Below, one piece after another: positions 11,042 to 24,587 of a DNA stretch of 64,000 nt; position 1 is the first letter of the stretch, and every line of letters starts with the position of its first letter. The translations under genes were made by a program, and so were the position numbers. The notes under the pieces are model-generated. The model was not told where the DNA came from, ran no database searches, and was given only the letters and a program-made list of their open reading frames with translations. The DNA is from Circinella umbellata (Eukaryota; Mucoromycota; Mucoromycetes; Mucorales; Lichtheimiaceae): the NCBI GenBank assembly GCA_025093555.1, contig JAIWNF010000023.1, positions 682,001-746,000 of the forward strand. Reading direction: 5' to 3'.

Positions 11042-14000
11042 ATTATTTCAAACAATTCATCACTATTCATTCATCTTCTTTTTTTTTATAACAACAATAA
11101 CAAAGCATATTACAACACAACATATTAACTATAAAGAACTCTCTCTCTTTTTTTTTTTATTATAATTTATCCAACCAACCATTCCAAACAACATATATAT
11201 TATATCATTTGTATTTTTATTCTTTCCTTTTCTATCCCTCTCCCCCTTTCCTTCCTCTTTCTTCTATACGCTCATTGACTCACACAATCATATACTCACT
11301 CTTTTATTTCTTTGAAAACAAAAATACCAAATTCCCCTTTCTCTCTCTCTTTTTTTTTTTTTGTCCAAATGCTGTAAATAATTCTTTTTTTTTTAAAGCA
11401 AAAAAAAAAAAAAAAAAAATAACTTATACATATTTTTTGTTTTTGATTGTTTTGCATAATAAAGAAAAAAAAAACTATATTGTTGAAAAAAAGAGGGCAA
11501 TTATCACGCTTTCAAAATATACAAAGAGTGTTGGGCTTATAACAATGCATCTGAATGTTTTGTTTTGAAGTCGCTGAGTAGAAATGTCTTTCTTTTTTTC
11601 TTCGTCCGTTGTAACACATTACACAAAAATATTTCAGTTTATTATTGTTCTTTTCTTATACAAGAATAACGAACAGTATAGAATGTTTTTTTTTATCTCA
11701 TTTATAAAAGAATAATTAATGAATAAACCCTCTTTTTTTTTCTATTATGAATCATTTATTAATAATGTCTTTTTACTTGGTATAACAAGAAATAGTAATT
11801 GTGGATTCAATTTTTAGGTATATAAAAAAAAAAACTTGAAACGGTCAGGGTAAATTTGATTATTATTAATGTTACTCTTATTGAAAAGAGATTAGGGTCA
11901 CGTTTGTAAAATAAATAAAATAAAAATACCGAATACACGGGGCAAGTGCATTATTACTCTTTTGATTTGAATTAAACTTATCTTGTAATAACAACAATCT
12001 CTCCCCCCCCTCCCCCCAACATTGTCTCTTTAGGATATATAATAATATATTTTTCTCTCATGACGACATTACTTCCAAGTGAATTCTATTATGTCATTAA
12101 AGTATACAATTAACTCATTAAGGATGAAATTATTTTTTGATTGAAAGAAAAAACTTATAATAAGCTTTTAACAAAATAAACAGAATACGTAAATAATAGA
12201 ATAAAAAGAAAAAAAGAAAAAGCCCCCAACAAACAATACTGTAATTATAAGGTTCAACCAATAATACTTATTATAAGCAATGAAAAAAAAAAGAAATCTT
12301 TTATTTACTATTATTATTATTAGTTATTAGACATGAAAAGTTTCCTTTCTTGTATATTTGTCATATCATGTGTTTTTTGTCAAGTCAATGTTGATATATA
12401 TATATATATATATGTAATATATATTTAAAAGCCCTATTATTTATGTGTTGAGTATATAAATATACATTGTTAAAAAGTACGTAGTTGGTGCCACTCAAAT
12501 CTATTTCTTTTTCGTTTTCATTTTTAACCCCTTTAAATATTCAACAAAAAATATTATAACACAGAAATCAATTCGCAATAAGTAAAGCAAAGAATTATTT
12601 ACTACTAATAGTGATAATTAATGTATCGTGACAATGTCATTCAAGGAGTAGTAAAATATATAAATCAGAAAACTTTTTCAAATGAATGTGGGAAGGTATA
12701 GATGAGTACTTATTTTATTGTTTTGCATTAACTAATAATTATATTATAACGCATAGTTCTTGGAATAATATTTTTATTAAAGCAAATAAGTTCCTATAAT
12801 TTGAAAGTTAAAAGTTGACTGTTAAATGAAACTATTCGTTTGTTTATGATAGTTTTATTCATAGGATTACCTATGTCATTAAACCAATGGCATATCATCA
12901 TACTGTATATGTTACGTAATTAATTTATTATTCGCTATTATTGCTAACTTTACTACGTAGAAGAAGTATAATTCAAAGTAATATTTTACCGTATTATAAT
13001 AATATGAAGCTTTTCTTTTATTACTAAAAGAATATATTGTTGACTTGTACGTAAATTATAAATTGAAAAATAAATACCGTTACAGTAGCATTTAAATCAT
13101 TAACATTTTGAAAATGGTAGTTAATCTATGGATAGTAGACTTGGGCAACTATTTATGTACTATACCTACAAATTTATTATTGTCTATTCTACTTAAAATT
13201 ACATACAACGGTTGTTATGACATTAGATCTATTTTTTATGCTTTTATGTAGCTTTGTTACAGTAGTAGTAATTCATCTTATTCTCTCACTTTCCTTTTTT
13301 ACGTAGAGTGATATAAAATTGAAACACGCTTTTTTTTATAATGGTTATTTACGCTTATTGATGTAGCAAAATTTTATAAATTGAATTGATCTATTTATTC
13401 TTTGTTAGGTTGTAATTATAGGTACGTAGATATCCAAATTTAACTGAAAATTTTTGAACTAGTACGTACGTATCATGTTTTAAATAAACTGATATCTAAT
13501 AAAATTGGGACTCTTTTATACAATTCTTTTTTTCTCACTATGTGAGTGATTGTAAACATTAGATTAACCTTTTTTTTTAACGAACAAGCAAGTTACGCGG
13601 TAACATTAGATTGACCTTTTTCTTTTATTAACAACCAAGTTGGTGTCATTAGATTCACTGTTTTTTGTTATTTACTAAATAACTTAAATACTTAATACTT
13701 AATGGTCGTCACCAATTATATCCATATTTTAAAAAAAAACTTTGGCATGTTATAGAGCAGTATATGTCTTTTTATTTCAAGTGTTTTTAGTATATACTTT
13801 ATATGTGTATACATTTATAACGTCAATATATTAAACAATGAGTTTATTAGAACTAAAAAGATGTATTATAAAGCATCATTATATTCTTTCTTTTATTCTA
13901 TAATAAATCAAATTGTAATAAAGATAACTGTCTTTGATCGGAGTAAAAGAAGATATAAAACAACGAGGCATGAAAGAATAAAGGTGAGACTTACCCAATT

Positions 14001-14466
14001 TCTTTTTTCTTTTGTTGTACAAACGATGTAAGCACGAATTATCACTAAAATGGGAAAACATACACTTGAAATATTCCAGCTTATAATAATATGTAGATGA
14101 AAAACAAAAACAAAAAAAAAGATATATAAAATAACTCTTTATTATAAGATTATTTAACGTAGATAAGAAAAAAATATATTTTATTTTATTGTGCTGTGTA
14201 TGTGTGTGTTTTTTTAGCAGTTTTTCATTTCGTAGCACTTTATACTTTTTGAATGAAGCATGTGAAAAAATTAAATATGTTTTGGGTTTTGCCCTTGCCT
14301 TGTTCCTTTCCCCCCCCCAAGCGGGGTATTATATATATATAATTATTAAGTGTTGAGAAACTTTCTTTACTTACTCTCTTTTATTTTTTTTATTTTCTTG
14401 TCAGTGCGTCTGATAAACTGTTTTCTTAACTGTCCAGGAACCCCCTTTTTTTTTTTTATTATATCC
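11042..14466. other. 3.4-kb AT-rich intergenic region
   Basis: No gene is recognised. The first 500 bp are pyrimidine-rich and probably include the 3' UTR of the preceding gene. There is a C-tract near 12003-12017, a (TA)n near 12392-12412, a degenerate tandem repeat at 13556-13690 and many TACGTA hexamers between 12.4 and 13.5 kb. Confidence 0.5.
13556..13690 (+). repeat. Degenerate tandem repeat, about 45-bp unit
   Basis: Three imperfect copies of a unit beginning ACATTAGATT(A/G)ACC, followed by a T-run and AACAAGCAAGTT-like sequence, start near 13556, 13603 and 13646. No coding potential. Confidence 0.6.
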
Positions 14467-16634
14467 ATGTCAACTATTCCTCCTCATTATTCTGACCATT
14501 ATGTTGGTCAACGATTTAATAAAGCTTTACATATTGTACAACATTTATCTCCGTCATCCAGTTTTCAACCAACTAAAGAACAAAAATTAGAAGTATGTTG
14601 TATGTTGTATTTTTTATTTTACAATTGAAAACAAAAAAACTCATTTTTATAATTTTCTTTTTTTTTTTTAGTTATATGCATTATATAAACAAGCAGCACA
14701 AGGAAATGTAGATACACAACGACCTGGTATATTTGACGTTGTTGGACGAGCGAAATGGTAAACTTAAACCTCTAACTTGAAAAAAAAAAGCTTTTACGTG
14801 TGAATGGATTTAGGAAATAACTTTTTATTTATATGAATTGAACGTCATTTTAAGGGATGCTTGGAAAAAACTTGAAGGACTAAATATTTTAGAAGCAAAA
14901 CATCGATATGTGGAGGTTTTATTACGTGTTGCTGTTGAAGTACGTTTCTCTTTTCTTTAAGAAAAATTAAAATTAAGAATATTTAGTTTAAATATATAAT
15001 ATTCATTATATATTTTTTTTTTTTAAAAAAAAGGCATATCGAAAACCTGCAGCTAAAGTACAAGCACATCAAATTATTCAAGCTTTTGCTACCATGCAAC
15101 CCTCAGGTGATCATACAGATGATGATGATTCAATTACAACTGATGATGATGGTACGTTGAAGTGTCAACGAAAGAAAGGGGAGGGGAGGGATTGACAAAA
15201 TGTTATCTATTTTTTATTTCTATCTTAACAATTCTTTCCTTCCAACTTTTTTTTTCCAATTAGATGAAACGAGTGTTGCTTCTGTAGATGCTGAAGAGCA
15301 AGCTTATTTATTAGAAATTCAACAACAAGATAAAAATGGTCGAAGAACAGCTACACCTTCTCGGTCATCCTCTATAGGGATGTATCGATCACCAATGTCA
15401 CCTACCTTATCTCGAACATCAGCACAATCTACAGCACGATATAATAATAATAATAATAACAATAAACCCATGATGAACCGAACAACAAATAATAGCCGAA
15501 CCCAACAACACATGCGTGCACCATCTGCTGCATCATCTATTGGTGGTGCTGGACGACGATATTCGCAGGCATCTGTATCTAATACCAATCACTATCCTAC
15601 TACTACCAATAATAATAATAATAATAACAAAAGGCGTAATAATAATACCAATAATAGTAATAATAGTAATAGTAATAATAATAATAATAATAAGAAACAA
15701 AACAATAATCGATTAGGAGGGGGTATGTTTGTTGAACAAGCTACTGAGCCTTTTGATCCTCACGTGAATCCCTGGGCACAACAACCATCCACAGTGCGAC
15801 AATATAAAGTAGATGATGGACATAGTGAAACTAGTAGTAATTTTAATGATTCTCATCGTCCATCCATTGTACAATTACCATCTCCTATCATATCAGCTAC
15901 ATCTTCAAATGCTGTTTTATCACCAGCACCACATCCACAACAACGTCCTCCTTCTCGATCACAACAACAACAACAACAACAATTCCAGCAACAGCAATTA
16001 CAACAAGCACGCCATATGCACTCACCTTCAAGTGTAGCGTCATCCATGACAGCCATGGGACCATCCCCTACTCCACAAGTTGAAGGTGGTATGGCATCCT
16101 CTTCCTCAGTCATATCACAGAATAACAACAGTGGTCTATTGACAGATCATCAATATACTTCTGTAGTAGCATTAGGACCAGCAACAAAAAGAGCATTAGA
16201 TACCCTGCAGGCAGAAATCATTGCCTTGAATGATCGAATTGATGGATTACGACAAGAATTAGTAGAACGAGATCGACGCAAAGTAATTATTCCACGCCCT
16301 GACAATGAAAATAATGACAATGGATTAGAAGATAATACTGAAAGCTGGGATGGTTGGCGATGGGTAATTAAGGTAAAATAATAATCTTTTTTTTTTTAAA
16401 TTTATATGGGGAAATAAATTGGTATGGATGTAAATTTATATTTCATTCTTTAACTAAATGCTTTCTTTTTTAGGCGGCTATAAAATATGCAACAGTAAAT
16501 CTTTTATTAGGTGTCTTTTTATTTTTAGCACTTTATCGACAACGAAGTCCTATTGCTTATGTAATTCTTGGACAACTTGCAAAATATTGGCGACGAACAA
16601 AACTTCGTTTCACCTTTAGTAAAATTTTGGTTTA

Positions 16635-16635
<1 letters not shown>
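14467..16635 (+). CDS. Acyl-CoA-binding, tail-anchored protein (ACBD5/Atg37-like)
   Basis: Six exons (14467..14592, 14672..14757, 14855..14939, 15034..15151, 15264..16372, 16474..16635) encode 561 aa. Residues about 8-100 form an acyl-CoA-binding domain: YVGQRFNKALHIVQHL, LYALYKQAAQG, KWDAWKKLEG and the ARYVEVL-like helix. A long Ser/Asn/Gln-rich linker follows, with poly-Asn and poly-Gln runs. Next comes a coiled-coil (LDTLQAEIIALNDRIDGLRQELVERD), then a single membrane helix (VNLLLGVFLFLALY) near residue 515-530 and a short basic tail. This architecture matches ACBD5 and yeast Atg37, peroxisomal tail-anchored proteins that bind acyl-CoA and act in pexophagy and organelle contacts. Localisation is inferred. 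An ATG 117 bp upstream is in frame but would add an unlikely hydrophobic leader. Confidence 0.9.

Positions 16636-16694
<59 letters not shown>
16636..16694 (+). repeat. (TAA)n microsatellite
   Basis: About 19 ATA/ATT-type trinucleotides begin directly after the stop codon of the acyl-CoA-binding gene, so they lie in its 3' UTR. Confidence 0.9.
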
Positions 16695-16697
<3 letters not shown>

Positions 16698-17966
16698 ATG
16701 ACAACAAAAGATATACATATATGTACGCTTTATATATTAATTCTGTGTATGCATGTATAAATGGGTATACTACTACAGTATGTTGTTCATATATTTGCTT
16801 TGATGAGACTAAGAGAAAGAGGGTGGGGGTTGACATCCTGACGGTCAGTAACAACAATGTTCAACACCCTCATTAATGTATTCATGAATGAACAACCATC
16901 ATAAAAGGAGGAGGGGTGGGGAGGGGCAAGTTGGATTTAAGTGCTGTAAAGATTTACAAAGTGTACAGTATATGGAAAGAATTATACTTTAAATTGTGTG
17001 TGATAGCAAGTTCGAAAGATTGAAAAGTGTAACTAGATCTGTACGTACTCAGGTCAGCAAAATAACAAAAAAAAATACATTTATAGATGTAGAATCAATT
17101 TTTTCTTTTATAATTTAATATGCATACACTTACACTCTGCGAAGTATTTCAACTTCAACAAAGTGCTTTGATTCGGTAAAAAAGAGGGATAAAGAGAAAT
17201 AGAGAAAGAGAAAGTTAACTCTGGAGAAAAAAGAAGTTCCCAACATCGGGTGCTCGATCTTTCTTTTTAATGTACGTAATTTTAATTCTTTTGTTTAATA
17301 ATTAAATGCTTATGATACGTATTAGCAATAACTTTAAATAAAAGTTTATATAAAAAGACACTTTATCAATTCTAGCCCCTGGTGAGTTGTATTCAAATTG
17401 TATGTTACTTTGTTTATTTCATATAAGAATACTATTTTTTTAGCTACAACAGATAGATACAGTACATTATATTTATAGCGAGGATTAGTAGAACTCGATT
17501 ACAATATATCACAACGTTACGTTTTTGGGTATGTATTCGATTTTTTTTAAATAATACATGCAGTACATACGTAAATAAAGTGATAAAATGTATTACTACG
17601 TAAGAGATCTATTATGCTGGCATGCTATTGAATACGTATTTTGGAAAAGATGATCATTTAAGTGGTATGTATATATCATCCAAATACTACGATTTTTTGT
17701 AAAACGTTTACGTAATAAATTTGGTTCAAAAGTAAATAGGTTGAAGCATGCAATTCTCTTTGGGCAATAAAAGTATAACTATGAAAGGACCCACGTTACG
17801 TTTTTTTTTCTTAATGACTGATAAGAAAATTTGATTTGAAAATAATAATTTTTCGTATTTTAGTTAGCAAAAGGTTGCTGGTTTATATACATATGGTTAC
17901 GCATGTTCCACAGCAACCAAGTAATGTTGTGCATTTCAATCATGTGATTGAGTGAGTGATTGAATG

Positions 17967-17976
17967 ATTGTGTGAT

Positions 17977-18027
<51 letters not shown>
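17967..18027 (+). repeat. Compound (TG)n(AG)n microsatellite
   Basis: A TG run of about 16 units passes directly into an AG run of about 14 units. Confidence 0.9.
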
Positions 18028-18031
<4 letters not shown>

Positions 18032-18379
18032 CACCAAGTTATTAGAAGGGGGGGTGATTTACAAAATAAGATGGAAGTTATACAATAAAATTGATTTTGG
18101 GGAAGGGTGTGTGTAAGGACAAATGAGAATATACATTGGTATGGTAAATGTTCTAGCTAAGTACATCATAAGATAATAATAAAATAAAATAAAATAAAGT
18201 AAAGTAAAATAAGAATATATATATACAATGATTACGTATCAATAAATATAGTCAGTTAAAGAAAAGATCAACAATGTTAGTCAACATGGGACGCTTTTAA
18301 GGTCACCATACTTCAAAACAATTTAATTTTACGAGCATCACAAACTTCAACATTATTGTACACCACATATGAAACACCC

Positions 18380-18434
18380 TCACTCACTCACTCACTCACT
18401 CACTCACTCACTCACTCACTCACTCACTCACTGG
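18380..18434 (+). repeat. (CACT)n microsatellite
   Basis: About 13 perfect CACT tetranucleotides, ending where the 94-bp repeat family begins. Confidence 0.9.
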
Positions 18435-18440
18435 CTCACG

Positions 18441-18900
18441 AGAGGATGCGTCTATTCGCCATATAACACTTTATGGTCGACTATTGAATAAAAACCTATT
18501 GTTAGCAACGGTTCGCAACGCCATGCGATACTTCATGCTGATCGTCATGACTCGGCTTTTTAATTCAAAACCTAAGCGTGTATCATTTACCATGGCCGAT
18601 GACGGTTCGCAACGCCATGCGATTCTTCATGCTGATCGTCATGACTCGGCTTTTTATTCCAAAACCTAAGCGCGTGTCATTGTCCATGGTTGGGGGCGGT
18701 TGGCAACGCCATGCGATTCTTCATGCCGATCGTCATGACTCGGCTTTTTAATTCAAAACCTAAGCGCGTATCATTTTGTGAAGTAAAAAGTAAAAATAAG
18801 AGTGACACAAAATGGATGGTGTCAATTCGCCATAGAACTCTCCTTTGGTTCGTTATGACTCGGATTTCTTGCTTTGAGAAAACCTAGTAATGTATCAATT
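18441..18900 (+). repeat. 94-bp tandem repeat, three good and two decayed copies
   Basis: The anchor GCAACGCCATGCGAT recurs at 18515, 18609 and 18703, exactly 94 bp apart. Each copy runs through CGTCATGACTCGGC and AAAACCTAAGCG. Partial diverged copies flank the block on both sides (near 18445-18510 and 18815-18895, sharing ATTCGCCATA and TATGACTCGG). It is GC-richer than the surroundings. The unit is not a multiple of three and no frame runs through it, so it is not a coding repeat. Confidence 0.8.
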
Positions 18901-21900
18901 ACTAGCTACACTAATCTATTCCCTCCTTCGACCTCATATGGCCACCCTAGTAGATTAAGATCACGTCACCTACGATATCTATATATTTAGCCAAAATATA
19001 TAATTTATTAAATAAATAAAGTGCTTATTTCTTTGGTAACAGGTTACATGTCTCTTGAAATTATGCGTATGATAAACCAAATCATTATGGAAATTGAATA
19101 GGAAAAATGAACTTACTCCGCTGCCGAATATATATACTCTTTTGTACGCGGGGTAGTATAAATCTTGAACAAAGGCATATCCATAATGGTGACTTTGTGA
19201 ATAAAAAAGTTTCTATAGAAAACAAAAAGTCAGTACAGTATCAAAATGCATTCGGTTTGAATAGTAAGATTATTCATGTTCCTAATCTTGGTCTTGATAC
19301 CGTTCATCTCCTTTTTCTCATTTTTAAGTCATTACCTTGTTAACACAATTATACTGCATCATTTAAGAATAGTCTGTACCTTACTTCATTCGAAACCAAA
19401 ATACAAGTCTTTCGTGCTTTGCTCAACTGACAAACTTATATGAAAAAAATAGTGAGTGAAGTTTCTTCAAAAGAAAAACAAAAAAACCAATGCCTTGTTT
19501 TTTTGTTTTTCTTTCTTCCTCTACCATTATTAACGTTTGACTGTGATACTACTTTTAATACTTACTTTATTATGGTCGTTTTCTCTGTCGTTTTATATTA
19601 GTCATTCTTGTGTATAGATAAGAGGAATTTTTTTTTACGCGGTATCAAAGTTAAGGGAACTCATGAATTTATGTTTCACTTCCTTTGACTAAACCACTCG
19701 GTATCAATCAAAGCCTCAAATGAAAGTACAGTTAAAGGTGCAACTGGATTTTTCTGCAATATCGGCACCAGTGTAAACCCCAATAAACAGTACATGTCCA
19801 TTATAGAGACTCATCTTGATTACCTTGAAAAAACATCATTCATAATCTTTCTTTTACCATGTGCTTTATCACACTAAACGTATGAAGCCAGTAAAACTTG
19901 AAAGTCTACTGATAATACGACATACAGTTAGGTTAATGCACACAATTTCGAGTGAATGGAATGAACCAAACAGCTTGGGTAAAAAACAAAATTAAGGTAT
20001 ACACAGGATGGCCAACATGAGGGACGACCATTGCGTTAACTAAACAATAAAACAAGTGTTTCCAAAAACACTTGCTCCATTGAAAGACATGCATAAAGTG
20101 TCATTTGTCTCTAAAAAAAAAGAAAAAAGAAAAAAGAAAGGTTAGTTTCAACACAAGAAAAGTAGTTTAGTTAAAGAAATTATAATAATAAAAAAAAGAA
20201 TGTAAATGTAAATGTAAAATGGTGTCATGACTTTTAGGTTCATGACGATAAAAGAGGGGTCAAGAAAATAAAAAAAAAATGAGAGTTGTACTTACTGCAG
20301 TTACTGACACGCATTAATTATTAAAACTCGCGAAAGAGAGAGGTTTTTTGAAGAAACCCTCAGATTAGCTTATTTTATAATGGATGTAAGCCAATAAGAC
20401 GGCGCGTAGAATTATTTTACTGTGTACACCTTCTGCAGTGCAATGTCTCCCAAATGACATTATAGTTATGCAATATGATACATCTAAAATAGTTTGGAAT
20501 CATTATTCTAATAAAATAAATATATTTACGTTTTTGGTTTTTTGAAATGTGAAGCATTTCTCATAATGCAAGACGCAGAAACCCTATTTGGTTTTATGTA
20601 AAGTCAACTTCAGTTGTAGATGACTCAATCGTAATCTCAAAAGTAGCCAAGACAAAAGATAGCTTGTTTCAACAATAAGAAGTATTGTACGTAACCATAA
20701 AAATATAAGGCGCTAAAAAAAATGATTGTCGCCACGGCGAAAAAGCCATTCAGTGAAACAGTTTGAGTACTACTTAAACGGTAGAGCAACTAAAGGAGAG
20801 TGCGTGTGCTGCACGGATAAGTATATTTATGTGAAGAGCACCTAATTCTTTTTGTTTACTGCTCTTGATTATGATGGTTAAAGTCTAGATAGCATAAGTT
20901 CTTTGGTTTATATTGAAGGAATTTTTTAAAATAAGATGTGAGGCAAGGAAAGTTGCGTCTGTTTTTTTTTTTACCGGCGATTGTATATTAAAAGAACCGT
21001 GAAAGACGATTACAGTCCACAAATAATAAGAATATTGAGTTATGGATTTGGTACAAAATCAAAAATGTGATCTTCATAAAGGATCGTACTCGCGATGCTT
21101 GTCAAGTTATGTAAGTATATAGAATGGTATTTTTACAGTCAAAGAAGTAAACAGCAATGATCTATTAAACAAAAAAAAAGTATTATATTATATATCTTTC
21201 ATTATGTTTATATAGTTTCTGAGACAACTGGCAGCATACGTTTTTCTGGATGGTCTCTAATCCTTGTGAATACTGGAGTTTCAAGTATTATAGACATACA
21301 ACGTTTTCCTTTGTGTGTAAAAAAAGTTGTGCAGCATTGCATAACCATCCAAAAGGTGTCCTATACAGTGGAAAGAAAATAAAAATAATAATTAATCCCA
21401 GGTTGGTGTGCGCGGCATTGGCCCAGCTTACTTCATAAGTATCATACATATCAATATTTTTCGGTAAATATTTATTACATACTCATTCATAACATCGTCA
21501 TTCATAAAGACAAATGGGATAGTTATTCAGTATATAATAGTAAGCATTGTAGTTAAAAATAATTATTTTTGTTACTGAATTATACCACATGTATAGATCT
21601 ATAATCTTGCCTCTCTCGTTCTTTTTTTTTGTATGTACGTATTGTAAATAAAAATCACTGTAGTTATGTCTATTAGAGTTGAATGTTTTTATTGGTCTGT
21701 GCCCTTTTGTGTATTGTGGTAACCCGGAAAGAAAAGCAATAAAAAATTTAGAGTATAGGTATACTAGTAAAAATTAAAAAGGCTACAGTTCTCTGCAAAC
21801 ATTTGTATAAATATATTGAGACACGAGCCTGCTTTAACAATCGTCATTTGAATCTTGAGTAAGCTATAATTTAAAGGTGTTCAACCTAAACTGGACGTTA

Positions 21901-22299
21901 TTGAAAAGAAAAGAAAGGTGTGCTTATAACGATACCTTTATTAACCTGTGCACGTTTATAACATAATAAATTATAGAAGCAGATCACGTTTAAAAGAATA
22001 TTCCATTTAAAATGTTTTAATATCAAACAAGGTTGCCAATGGTGATAAATAGTATAGTCATTTTCCTATCAAGTATCTTTAGCTATCCGCTCCCTCTGGC
22101 AATGTACACTGGCAAGAGCAAAAAAAAAGAGAAAATCGAAAGTTACGTAATAATTATGAACATATATCGATACAATATAATAATACATTCAGACTTATTT
22201 TCATTTAGCTACACTCCCATTAACATTTACAGCAAAAAGCAATATACTTCAGCAGACAAAGCTTATATGAATAACGAACAATTTTAATTATTTTTAAAA
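18901..22299. other. Gene-free region, possibly decayed repeats
   Basis: Nothing longer than about 80 codons is open, and no motif or splice-compatible chain of exons was recognised on either strand. Base composition is patchy, with slightly GC-richer islands near 19650-20050 and 20540-20820. That could reflect old mobile-element remnants, but no family could be named. Confidence 0.4.
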
Positions 22300-24587
22300 G
22301 CAACCAAGTTCGGTAATGCCAATACATACAACAGATCCAATGTAAAATATTTATTATAAAATAAATGCAATGCTCTTGGCCGCAACTTTTTTTTTCAAGA
22401 AAAAAGCTACGTGGACAGGCCCTACCACGTGGAGGTGGCATTGCGTCAGGACCCGACCTCCCCAGTGGGTAACTGGATCATCGGCCCTCTTTACTACCCG
22501 AAGATAGTAAAGAGTATAAATATACTTACCTTTTATACCTACCTTTTATACCTACCTTTTATACTTACCTTTTATACTTACCTTTCATCGTTCGTCGCGT
22601 CGTATCGTTCGTCGTATCGTTCGTCGTATCGTTCGTGGTATCGTCGCATCGTTCGTCGCATCGTTCGTCGCATCGTTCGTCGCATCGTTCGTCGCATCGT
22701 TCGTCGCATCGTTCGTCGCATCGTTCGTGGTATCGTTCGTGGTATCGTTCGTGGTATCGTTCGTGGTATCGTTCGTGGTATCGTTCGTGGTATCGTTCGT
22801 GGTATCGTTCGTGGTATCGTTCGTCGCATCGTTCGTCGCATCGTTCGTCGCATCGTTCGTCGCATCGTTCGTCGCATCGTTCGTGGTATCGTTCGTGGTA
22901 TCGTTCGTGGTATCGTTCGTGGTATCGTTCGTGGTATCGTTCGTGGTATCGTTCGTCGCATCGTTCGTCGCATCGTTCGTCGCATCGTTCGTCGCATCGT
23001 TCGTGGTATCGTTCGTGGTATCGTTCGTCGCATCGTTCGTCGCATCGTTCGTGGTATCGTTCGTGGTATCGTTCGTGGTATCGTTCGTGGTATCGTTCGT
23101 CGCGTCGTTCGTCGTGCTGCGGCGTTGCGTCAAAAAAAAAACAAAAAAAAAATAAGAGTAAGAATAAAGCTCGTCAAAAGTAATAATATGTATAAAAAAG
23201 AAGAAAAAAATGGATAGAGGGAAAAATATAGAAAATGGATACATGATTCATTGGGGGAAGAAGGATAAAATGTTGAAAAAAAAAGTAGTACTTATCTTGT
23301 TGGTTGTTGGTTGTTGCGGGTGTAAGGAAAAGGAAAAAAAAAAGAAAAGAACAGAAAAAAAAAGCTCTGGAAAAGACTCTTTTTATGCTTTTTTTTTGAG
23401 CCCAGAACAATGGTAACATCATTGATCATGCATCAATGCCTCTGCATAGCTGACTTTTTTATATGATCTAGACAAGAAGAAAAAAGGGAACAATACTTTC
23501 AGCGATCTTGCCATGGTGACACACACGCATGCTTTACTTTGCATAAAGACCCGCTTAAAAAACGTTTACCTCACATTATTTAAGGATCTAGACCTTTAGT
23601 CGCGCAGGACAATAAAATGAACGCGTGTTTTTGTTTTTTTACTTTTAAAAATAAAACATGTCTCTTTTTACAGTGTCGTTCTTTAATCGAATAACTGATC
23701 ATTATAAAGAACATTGTTTTCAAATCTACTCCCCCCCCCCTCTTTTTTTTGCACGCGTTCATCCTTGAAAATAATAATAATGGTATGCTGGTTGTCTAAA
23801 AAAACATAATGTACTTTTTTATCTTTGATGTGGATTCATAAAGCAAAATCTTTTATGTTGCTATAAAAAGAAAGTAACTCTGTTTTAATATCGTTTGTAT
23901 AGTTTGTTGGTGTATTCAGTGAGACACGACATGGTTAAAATAACGAGTACGTAAAAATAAAAATAAAGATAAAATATAGTCTACTGGGTTATATATAATT
24001 GTATAGAAGAAAAGCCATTGTATATAAAGGGTATGGAATAATATATTCATAATTAATCCTGTTGGTGACAATCATAGAGTGTTCTATAATTATTGTTTTT
24101 ATATCATAGAGTGAAAGGCGTTGTTTCTACCGATTTATTATTATTTTTGATATAAAGATAGTTCTATCTAATGGATTAAAAAATGAAGTTAATCAATTCA
24201 TTCCTATGTATTATCTTGTTTGATCTTTGAATACAGACACAGTTTACAGTACCATGAATTCCATCTATGGTCTAATATCAATGTAAACTACGTAAACGGT
24301 AATCTCGAAAACTATGCATGAAGTTTATAAAATCAATATTAAAAAGAAATCAGAGCATTGATAAAATGTTCATTTCTTTATTGAAATATACAATAATAAT
24401 AAAAGGTAATTGTCCATATTTTATACAGTTGATGCAGGGAAAAGAAACCACAGAGAAAAAAGGTTATATGATTTTAACATAGATCATATTACTGTATATA
24501 TCTAATTTTATTTAAGCTAGCGTGCTCTTATTATTATGAATAAACTATGTACGTATAAATATCGAATTTTATAGGTTTATCATGGAA
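22300..24587 (+). repeat. Left arm of large inverted repeat
   Basis: This arm is the reverse complement of 25885..27835. From about 23120 inward to 24587 the two arms appear essentially identical. The outermost stretch (22300-22420) is more diverged. In order from outside in it holds a GC-rich module with small hairpins (22410-22500), a short 13-bp TACCTTTTATACT repeat (22525-22585), the 12-bp tandem array (22586-23118) and about 1.45 kb of AT-rich sequence. No transposase is encoded. Confidence 0.92.
22586..23118 (+). repeat. 12-bp tandem array, two alternating variants (left arm)
   Basis: About 44 units of a 12-mer occur in two forms, ATCGTTCGTCGC (A) and ATCGTTCGTGGT (B). After an irregular start the variants are grouped in runs: A7 B8 A5 B6 A4 B2 A2 B4. 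Because 12 is a multiple of three and neither variant contains a stop in any frame, all six frames stay open. The resulting tetrapeptide ORFs are artefacts of the repeat. Confidence 0.95.

Larger units (their letters stand above)
16695..18440. other. Intergenic with microsatellites
   Basis: No coding signal. It contains a (TG)n-(AG)n compound microsatellite at 17967-18027, a (CACT)n array at 18380-18434 and scattered TACGTA hexamers. Confidence 0.6.

Noticed and set aside
14350..14466. Upstream in-frame start of the acyl-CoA-binding gene giving a hydrophobic leader
   Set aside because: Acyl-CoA-binding domains start close to the N-terminus and the family is cytosol-facing and tail-anchored. 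The leader is AT-rich 5'-UTR-like sequence.
22411..23244. Long overlapping ORFs on both strands with tetrapeptide repeats (RRIV, SHRS/WYRS, VVSF, TTND)
   Set aside because: They arise because the 12-bp array has no stop codon in any frame. Codons and composition are dictated by the repeat, and no start, splice or domain context supports translation.
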